From NCBI GenBank assembly GCA_946002345.1, contig CAMFZA010000081.1, positions 1 through 7,383 of the forward strand: a stretch of 7,383 nucleotides of DNA. The letters run 5' to 3'. The translations under genes were made by a program, and so were the position numbers. Below the pieces are notes generated by a model. That model saw nothing but the letters and a program-made list of their open reading frames with translations, ran no database searches and was not told the origin of the DNA. Positions 1 to 4,441 of this stretch are shown here, piece by piece (the first letter of the stretch is position 1; the number at the start of each line of letters is the position of its first letter). Source of the DNA: an uncultured Phascolarctobacterium sp. Lineage in GTDB: Bacteria; Bacillota; Negativicutes; Acidaminococcales; Acidaminococcaceae.

Positions 1-615
1 GCCGGGGTGCGTGCCTTTGGGATCAATTTTGGCAAGCTGGGCTTTTTGGCAGAGATTGATTTGCCGGGCATTCGCAAGGCCATTAGCAAGCTAGCCCAGG
101 GAAATTACACCATTGAGCGGCGTAAAATGCTGCAGGCCACTGTTATCAGGGAGGGGACGGTGCTGGAAACATCCCATGCCCTCAACGATTTCGTGCTGGC
201 CAAGGGCATGTTTAGCAAGCTGGCCCACTTGCGCATGTACATCAATGGCAAGCCCTCCGGTCGCTATGCAGCGGATGGCCTGATTATTTCCACAGCCACT
301 GGCTCCACGGCCTATTCCCTGTCCGCAGGGGGTCCCTTGGTGATGCCGGAGCTGGATGTGAGCGTAATCACCCCCGTGTGCGCTCATTCCCTGACGGCCA
401 GAGCTTTGGTCATTCCCTTGTCCGACTGCATCGAGCTGAAGGCAGTGCCCGGTAGCGAGGAGATGATGCTGTCCTGTGATGGTGAAAACGTCATTGAGGT
501 GCGGGACGACACCTTTGTGCGGATCGAAAAGAGTCCCTATACCATGAAGCTGATTCGTCTGACCAGTCGCGATTATTATCAGACCTGGCAGCAAAAGCTT
601 ATGCGCAATGTCTAA
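1..615 (+). CDS. nadK: NAD kinase, C-terminal part (5' end outside window)
   Basis: NAD kinase phosphorylates NAD to NADP in the cytoplasm and is the only route to NADP. The frame is open from base 1, so the GTG at 7 is an internal valine. About 80-90 N-terminal residues, including the GGDG nucleotide-binding motif, lie upstream of the window. Visible family marks, numbering the first codon as 1, are GINFGKLGFLAE near residues 7-18, the short NE/D motif as ALND near 60-63, the glycine-rich DGLIISTATGSTAYSLSAGG near 93-112, a CAHSLTAR segment near 129-136, and CDGE near 161-164 close to the C terminus. The Asp in place of Glu in the NE/D motif is a normal family variant. The gene ends in tandem stops (TAATAA at 613-618). 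It is followed by argR and recN, an order common in Firmicutes. Identification is firm; only the 5' truncation limits it. Confidence 0.95.
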   Translation, partial: AGVRAFGINFGKLGFLAEIDLPGIRKAISKLAQGNYTIERRKMLQATVIREGTVLETSHALNDFVLAKGMFSKLAHLRMYINGKPSGRYAADGLIISTATGSTAYSLSAGGPLVMPELDVSVITPVCAHSLTARALVIPLSDCIELKAVPGSEEMMLSCDGENVIEVRDDTFVRIEKSPYTMKLIRLTSRDYYQTWQQKLMRNV

Positions 616-655
616 TAAACAAGTTTTTTATAATGCAAAAGACGTAAAAAAGTAA
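608..655 (+). other. 15-codon leader ORF between nadK and argR, speculative
   Basis: An ATG at 608 overlaps the nadK stop (ATGTCTAATAA) and opens a 15-codon frame encoding MSNKQVFYNAKDVKK, closed by TAA at 653-655. That stop falls exactly where argR should begin. No Shine-Dalgarno sequence precedes the ATG, so only coupling to nadK translation could start it. It may be chance. It could also be a coupling peptide, or the true argR 5' end separated by one base: removing a single A from the A6 run at 646-651 would fuse it in frame to ArgR. Confidence 0.2.
629..634 (+). promoter_or_regulatory. Isolated TATAAT, possible -10 element for argR
   Basis: A perfect TATAAT follows a run of six T in the AT-rich nadK-argR gap. 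No TTGACA-like hexamer lies 16-18 bases upstream and there is no TG extension, so promoter support is thin. If active, transcription would begin near 641, only about 10 bases before the expected argR start, giving an almost leaderless message with no room for a Shine-Dalgarno sequence. The AT-rich context makes a chance match quite possible. Confidence 0.2.
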
Positions 656-1103
656 AAAAAAGACCCTACATGCAAAAATCAAAGAGATAATCGATAACCA
701 TAAGATTGAAACCCAGGAGGATCTGGCCAGCGCCTTGCGGGGCGAGGGTATCGATGTAACCCAGGCCACTGTGTCCAGGGATATCAAGGAATTGATGCTA
801 GTGAAGGTGCCGGATGCCAATGGTCACTATCATTATGCTTATCCCAAGGAGCACGGTATGATGCTTACCATGGAGCGCCTGGCGCGTACCTTCCACGATA
901 GCATTGTCAGCGTTCGTGCCTCCGACAGTATGGTAGTTATTCGCTCCCTGCCCGGTACCGCGCAATCAGTGGCCTTTGCCCTGGATTATATGAAGTGGCC
1001 GGAAATTTTGGGTACTATTGCCGGTGACGATACTGTCTTTGTAGCTATGGAGAACAAGGAGGGCGTGGTGACACTGCTCAAGCGCCTGAAGGAATATCGC
1101 TAA
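651..1103 (+). CDS. argR: Arginine repressor ArgR, start codon unresolved
   Basis: ArgR is a hexameric, arginine-responsive DNA-binding regulator of arginine biosynthesis and catabolism. From the frame at 651 the product reads SKKKTLHAKIKEIIDNHKIE and continues with the winged-helix DNA-binding domain, including TQATVSRDIKEL with its conserved Ser-Arg. The C-terminal arginine-binding and oligomerisation domain carries GTIAGDDTVFVAMENKEG, with the paired aspartates that contact arginine. Length from 651 is about 150 residues, the usual ArgR size. The first standard start in frame is TTG at 735, but that codon is an internal leucine of the conserved domain, and starting there would remove the first helices of the DNA-binding fold. 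Between the in-frame TAA at 645-647 and 735 there is no ATG, GTG or TTG; the expected start position holds AGT (651-653). No Shine-Dalgarno sequence is seen either. The family call is certain; the start, and whether the gene is intact, are not. It sits 12 bases before recN. Confidence 0.88.
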   Translation, partial: SKKKTLHAKIKEIIDNHKIETQEDLASALRGEGIDVTQATVSRDIKELMLVKVPDANGHYHYAYPKEHGMMLTMERLARTFHDSIVSVRASDSMVVIRSLPGTAQSVAFALDYMKWPEILGTIAGDDTVFVAMENKEGVVTLLKRLKEYR

Positions 1104-1115
1104 GGCGGTGGAAAA

Positions 1116-2807
1116 ATGCTACAATCATTGCATGTGCACAATTTTGCATTATTAGAGGATGCGCAGGCTGAATTTAAGCCGGGCTTTAATGTGTTTACCG
1201 GTGAAACAGGCGCCGGCAAATCCATTCTCATCGACGCTTTTAGCCTGGTTTTAGGAGGCAGGGCTTCCGTGGATTATGTTCGCAGTGGCACCGAAGGATT
1301 ATGGGTGCAGGCTGTTTTTGATATCACAAACCAGGAGGACATCAAAAACATTCTGCGTCAGCAGGGCATTGAAGCGGAGGAGGATTTGTTCCTAAAAAGA
1401 CAAATTAGCGCTGCCGGCAAAAGTCGGGCTCTCATCAACGGGGTACAGGTGCCCCTGACGGTGCTGAAGCAAATCGGTGCGGCCTTGGTGGATATCCACG
1501 GCCAGCACGAAAATCAGGCGCTACTAAAGCCTGAGGCAGCGCGGCTGGTGACGGACACCTTTGGTGGAGCTAGCCTGCAGGATGCGCTGGCTGCTTATAA
1601 AAAAGAATATGCTGTTTATGTGGAGGCTCAGGAGCAGCTGGCCCAGCTAGAGCAGGACAATCAGGAGCAGGATTTGCTCATGGACCGCTATACTTGGGAA
1701 GTCAACGAAATTACCAATGCCAATTTAGTGGTGGGTGAGGAGGAGTCCCTGGAGGAGGAAGCCCGCCTGCTGCAAAATAGCGAAAGAATCATTAAGTCCG
1801 TGAATGCTGCCTATAGCCAGTTGGACGAGGAGGATGCGGTGCTTTCTCGCTTGGCAAGAGTGCGGGACGAGCTGCTTTATGCTGCCCGTTATGATGGTCG
1901 CCTAACTGCCTTGGCCGAGGCGGTGGACAGCGCCTGGATTAATCTGGATGATTGTCGCGGGGAGCTGGCGGACTATTTAAGCCGCAGCGACTTTAACGAG
2001 GAGCGGTCCGTGCAGGTGCAGGAGCGCTTGGACACCATTTATCGCCTGCAGAAAAAGTATGGGGGCAGCACGGAAGCGGTGCTATCCTATTTGGAGACTA
2101 CTCAAGGCAAGCTGGCCCAGTTGCAAAATATCGGTGCTGCTCTAGAGCAGGCCCGGAAAAGGGTGGCCCAATCCACCCAGGTTCTTACCAAGGCTGCATC
2201 AGTGCTGACCGAGGTGAGAAGGCGCAGTGGGGCCTTGTTAGGCAAAAGCATTACAGCCCATATTCATGATTTGGCCATGCCCAATGGTAGCTTTGCCATA
2301 GATCTTGCTCCTCTGGAGCGCTTTACACCTACGGGCAGGGATGCGGTGCGCTTTTTGTTCAGCGGCAACCTGGGCGAGCCCCTCAATGATTTGGAGAAGG
2401 TGGCCTCCGGCGGCGAGCTGAGCCGCATTGCTTTGGCTATGAAGACGGTGCTCATGGACAGGGCCCAGGTGCCTACCATGGTCTTCGATGAAATCGACAC
2501 CGGTGTGGGCGGCATAACGGCGCAAAAAATGGCAGAAAAAATTGCTGCCATCGCTACGGTGGGGCAGGTGCTGTGCATTACCCACCTGCCGCAAATCGCA
2601 GCCTTTGCCGATAACCATATTTATATTGAAAAGAAGAGCTCCGAGGGGCGCACAGCCACCAGCCTGAGTGTGCTGGATTACAATGGTCGTTTACAGGAGC
2701 TGGTGCGCATGACCGCCGGCGCGACCACCTCCCGGGCCGCCTTGGAAAGCGCCACGGAGCTGCTTATGGCTGCGGATGCAGTGAAGGCTAGCTTGAAGAA
2801 AAAATAA
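1116..2807 (+). CDS. recN: DNA repair protein RecN (SMC-like ATPase)
   Basis: RecN is a cytoplasmic SMC-like ATPase that gathers at DNA double-strand breaks and promotes recombinational repair together with RecA. The product is 563 residues, close to the Bacillus and E. coli proteins. The N-terminal ATPase half begins LHVHNFALLEDA and holds Walker A GETGAGKS at residues 29-36; the RecN-type DIHGQHENQ segment is at 126-134. Residues about 150-375 are rich in Glu, Gln, Leu and Ala, as expected for the two coiled-coil arms and their turn. The C-terminal half carries the ABC signature SGGELSR (431-437), Walker B VFDEIDTGVGG (456-466) and the switch histidine in ITHLPQIA (His490). All ATPase residues are present, so it should be active. 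The ATG is 12 bases after the argR stop, with a G-rich but imperfect ribosome site at 1104-1111. No LexA-type operator was recognised nearby, and transcription probably comes from upstream with nadK and argR. Confidence 0.97.
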   Translation: MLQSLHVHNFALLEDAQAEFKPGFNVFTGETGAGKSILIDAFSLVLGGRASVDYVRSGTEGLWVQAVFDITNQEDIKNILRQQGIEAEEDLFLKRQISAAGKSRALINGVQVPLTVLKQIGAALVDIHGQHENQALLKPEAARLVTDTFGGASLQDALAAYKKEYAVYVEAQEQLAQLEQDNQEQDLLMDRYTWEVNEITNANLVVGEEESLEEEARLLQNSERIIKSVNAAYSQLDEEDAVLSRLARVRDELLYAARYDGRLTALAEAVDSAWINLDDCRGELADYLSRSDFNEERSVQVQERLDTIYRLQKKYGGSTEAVLSYLETTQGKLAQLQNIGAALEQARKRVAQSTQVLTKAASVLTEVRRRSGALLGKSITAHIHDLAMPNGSFAIDLAPLERFTPTGRDAVRFLFSGNLGEPLNDLEKVASGGELSRIALAMKTVLMDRAQVPTMVFDEIDTGVGGITAQKMAEKIAAIATVGQVLCITHLPQIAAFADNHIYIEKKSSEGRTATSLSVLDYNGRLQELVRMTAGATTSRAALESATELLMAADAVKASLKKK

Positions 2808-2833
2808 AACACCAGTATTGAGGTGAAAGCTAA

Positions 2834-3394
2834 ATGTTAAAGAAATTTCATGAAGCTGCTCTGGATGAAATTTATGTGGAAGGCAGCAATGAAGAGGTTT
2901 TTAGTGGGCGTTTGTTAAAGGTGCAGCGTGACCATGTTACCCTACCCAATGGCGGCGACACCACCAGAGAATATATTCGCCATCCCGGTGCCGTGGCCAT
3001 TGTTCCCGTGCTGGAGGATGGGCGTGTGGTTTTAGTAAAGCAGTGCCGCTATCCCTTGGGCACCCTGCTGTGGGAAATTCCCGCAGGCAAGCTGGACCAC
3101 GGCGAGGCCGAGGACAAGCTGGAGTGCGCCAAGCGGGAGTTAAGCGAGGAAACCGGCTATGCGGCCGCAGGCTGGCAGCACCTTTTGAGTATCGCTACCA
3201 CTCCGGGCTTTTCTGACGAAATCATCCATTTATACAAGGCTTGGGACCTAAAAAAATACGCTCAACATACCGATGAGGATGAATTCATCGGCGTGCAGGC
3301 CTTCACTCCGGCAGAGCTGAAGAGGATGGTGGCCGCGGGAGAGCTGTATGACAGCAAATCCCTGTGTGCCCTGTATGCGGCAGGTATTTTATAA
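2834..3394 (+). CDS. nudF: ADP-ribose pyrophosphatase, Nudix family (NudF type)
   Basis: This Nudix hydrolase most likely splits ADP-ribose, and related ADP-sugars, into AMP and ribose 5-phosphate, limiting free ADP-ribose released by NAD turnover. The 186-residue length matches Bacillus NudF. Residues 50-57 (HPGAVAIV) and 82-88 (IPAGKLD) are typical of the subfamily. The Nudix box spans about Gly85-Tyr109 with the metal-binding RELSEE at 101-106. TPGFSDEI at 123-130 places a proline about 15 residues after the box, a hallmark of ADP-ribose-specific members. The C-terminal DEDEF (147-151) and LYDSKSL are also shared with NudF. One oddity is that the spacing from Glu91 to Arg101 is nine residues, where the standard box has seven. 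The ATG is well placed 8 bases after a strong GAGGTG (2820-2825). The gene lies 26 bases after recN and ends one base before the exporter gene. Other ADP-sugars remain possible substrates. Confidence 0.93.
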   Translation: MLKKFHEAALDEIYVEGSNEEVFSGRLLKVQRDHVTLPNGGDTTREYIRHPGAVAIVPVLEDGRVVLVKQCRYPLGTLLWEIPAGKLDHGEAEDKLECAKRELSEETGYAAAGWQHLLSIATTPGFSDEIIHLYKAWDLKKYAQHTDEDEFIGVQAFTPAELKRMVAAGELYDSKSLCALYAAGIL

Positions 3395-3395
3395 G

Positions 3396-4274
3396 ATGAC
3401 TCCTGGGAAATATACTTCCTATGTGATTTTGGCCTTGGCGGTGTTCTTTTTATCCACCTCCGGTATTTTTGCCAAGGTGGCCCATGCACCCTCGGGCATT
3501 ATCGCTTTTTATCGTTTATTAGTGGCAGCAGTGGCTTTGCTGCCTTTACTTTTATGCAAGCGGGAAAATCGCCAGCAGCTTGCTCGTTTGCCCCGCAAGC
3601 AGCTGGGCATGGGGGTGCTTTCGGGCTTTATTTTGGCAGTGCATTATGTGCTGTGGTTTGAATCCTTAAAATACACTTCTGTAGCCAGCTCCGTGGTGCT
3701 GGTAACCTTGCAGCCCTTGTTCACCATTTTAGGCAGCTATCTTTTGTGGCAGGAGCGCTGCAGCAGGGGAGGCCTGCTGGGATGCTTACTAGCCATCGCC
3801 GGTAGCATTATCATCGGCTGGGGTGATTTTGCCGTGAGCTGGGGCGCCTTTGTAGGCGATGTGATGGCCTTGGCGGCAGCGGCGGTTATTGCCGGCTATT
3901 TTCTCATTGGTCAGCAGGTGCGGCGCAGCTTGGGTGTTATTCCCTATTCCGTGCTGGGCTACAGCAGCGGCGCTTTTTTCTTGGGCCTGTATAGCCTTGG
4001 CTGTGGTGCTGCTTTTACTGGCTACAGTGAGCAAACCTGGCTCTGCTTTTTGGGTCTGGCCTTGATTTCTACCATTTTAGGTCAGCTTATTTTCAATTGG
4101 TTGCTCAAATGGCTCAGTGCTACGGTGATTTCCATGAGCATTTTGGGCGAGACCGTGGGTACCTGCTTTTTAGGCTATGTACTGCTGGGCGAAACCATTA
4201 CCCTGCAGCAGCTTGTGGGTATTGGGGGCATCCTTCTTGGCATCGGCATTTTTCTCTACCAAAAGGACAGATAG
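3396..4274 (+). CDS. EamA/DMT-superfamily membrane transporter
   Basis: This is an inner-membrane protein of 292 residues with about ten hydrophobic helices (roughly 8-26, 35-53, 70-88, 97-117, 125-142, 154-172, 184-205, 215-235, 243-264, 272-288). That is the drug/metabolite transporter layout of two five-helix EamA repeats. The repeat hallmark appears twice: residues 90-142 (SLKYTSVASSVVLVTLQPLF onward) and 237-288 (LKWLSATVISMSILGETVG onward), each with a helix-capping Glu (WQE, LGE). Such proteins usually export amino acids, nucleosides or other small metabolites; the substrate cannot be read from sequence. I chose ATG 3396, one base after the nudF stop (TAA G ATG), because the protein then begins directly before helix 1. 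The longer ATG at 3348 would add 16 residues coded wholly inside nudF with no membrane character. The ribosome site is weak (GGCAGG near 3379-3384), suggesting translational coupling to nudF. It is the last gene of the co-directional run. Confidence 0.9.
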   Translation: MTPGKYTSYVILALAVFFLSTSGIFAKVAHAPSGIIAFYRLLVAAVALLPLLLCKRENRQQLARLPRKQLGMGVLSGFILAVHYVLWFESLKYTSVASSVVLVTLQPLFTILGSYLLWQERCSRGGLLGCLLAIAGSIIIGWGDFAVSWGAFVGDVMALAAAAVIAGYFLIGQQVRRSLGVIPYSVLGYSSGAFFLGLYSLGCGAAFTGYSEQTWLCFLGLALISTILGQLIFNWLLKWLSATVISMSILGETVGTCFLGYVLLGETITLQQLVGIGGILLGIGIFLYQKDR

Positions 4275-4281
4275 CATTATT

Positions 4282-4325
4282 GAATGCGAATTATTTAGCT
4301 CTCTTTATGCAAAATGTTCGATTGG
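4282..4325. promoter_or_regulatory. Candidate PurBox pair upstream of the purL promoter
   Basis: CGAA at 4287-4290 and its inverse TTCG at 4317-4320 lie 30 bases apart start to start. The second sits in AATGTTCG, whose reverse complement CGAACATT fits the core of the Bacillus PurBox (AWWWCCGAACWWT); the first, AATGCGAATTAT, is a poorer match. Bacillus PurR binds two inverted boxes separated by 16-17 bases upstream of purine genes, which gives nearly this geometry; measured strictly by the 13-base consensus the spacer here is 18. The site would lie about 65-100 bases upstream of the predicted purL transcription start. PurR itself is not in the window, so the assignment is inference. Confidence 0.4.
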
Positions 4326-4349
4326 CTCTGAATATTCGTCGCAGGATAT

Positions 4350-4377
4350 TGGACAAATAGGGGAAATGTGTTAAAAT
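4350..4377 (+). promoter_or_regulatory. purL: Sigma-A type promoter for purL (extended -10)
   Basis: TGGACA at 4350-4355 matches the -35 consensus TTGACA in five of six bases. TAAAAT at 4372-4377 matches TATAAT in five of six. The spacer is 16 bases, and TG one base before the -10 hexamer gives an extended -10. The predicted start is near 4384, leaving a leader of about 58 bases. This is the best promoter in the window and implies purL can be transcribed independently of the nadK-to-exporter run. Confidence 0.7.
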
Positions 4378-4422
4378 ATATACGAAACTGTAAGTAATCA
4401 CCTCGAAATACAATTCGATTAT
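4378..4422. promoter_or_regulatory. Second CGAA/TTCG set over the purL start site and leader
   Basis: CGAA at 4383-4386 and TTCG at 4414-4417 are 31 bases apart, repeating the geometry of the upstream pair. A further CGAA at 4404-4407 forms with the TTCG an exact inverted repeat TCGAA-N6-TTCGA (4403-4418). The first CGAA covers the predicted transcription start, so a repressor bound here could block initiation. As RNA the inverted repeat is only a 5-bp stem, followed by no T run, so it is not a terminator. Operator function is inferred from spacing and core sequence alone. Confidence 0.3.
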
Positions 4423-4428
4423 TGGACT

Positions 4429-4433
4429 GGAGG
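4429..4433 (+). promoter_or_regulatory. purL: Strong purL ribosome binding site
   Basis: GGAGG lies 8 bases before ATG 4442, fixing the purL start. CCTC at 4401-4404 can pair with GAGG at 4430-4433, so the leader could weakly mask the site, but four base pairs alone would be unstable. Confidence 0.8.
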
Positions 4434-4441
4434 CTGTGTAT

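Noticed and set aside
735..1103. TTG at 735 as the argR start.
   Set aside because: It is an internal leucine of the conserved DNA-binding domain. Beginning there removes about 28 conserved residues, and no ribosome site sits at the right distance.
2238..2618. Minus-strand open frames inside recN.
   Set aside because: They overlap the Walker B and ABC signature coding region of a clear RecN, and encode no recognisable protein.
3348..3395. Longer exporter start at ATG 3348.
   Set aside because: The 16 added residues lie inside nudF, lack membrane or signal features, and ATG 3396 directly after the nudF stop fits family length better.
4272..4294. Possible terminator hairpin GCATT-ATTG-AATGC after the exporter gene.
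   Set aside because: The stem is only 5 bp, AT-rich, overlaps the stop codon and is not followed by a T run.
4280..4340. ArgR operator (ARG box) candidates with TGAAT at 4281 and 4329.
   Set aside because: Neither has a proper ATTCA partner at a 4-base spacing, and purL is not an expected ArgR target.
4384..4441. Purine (guanine) riboswitch or T-box in the purL leader.
   Set aside because: The leader is only about 58 bases, shows no three-way junction or conserved loop sequences, and has no terminator/antiterminator pair.
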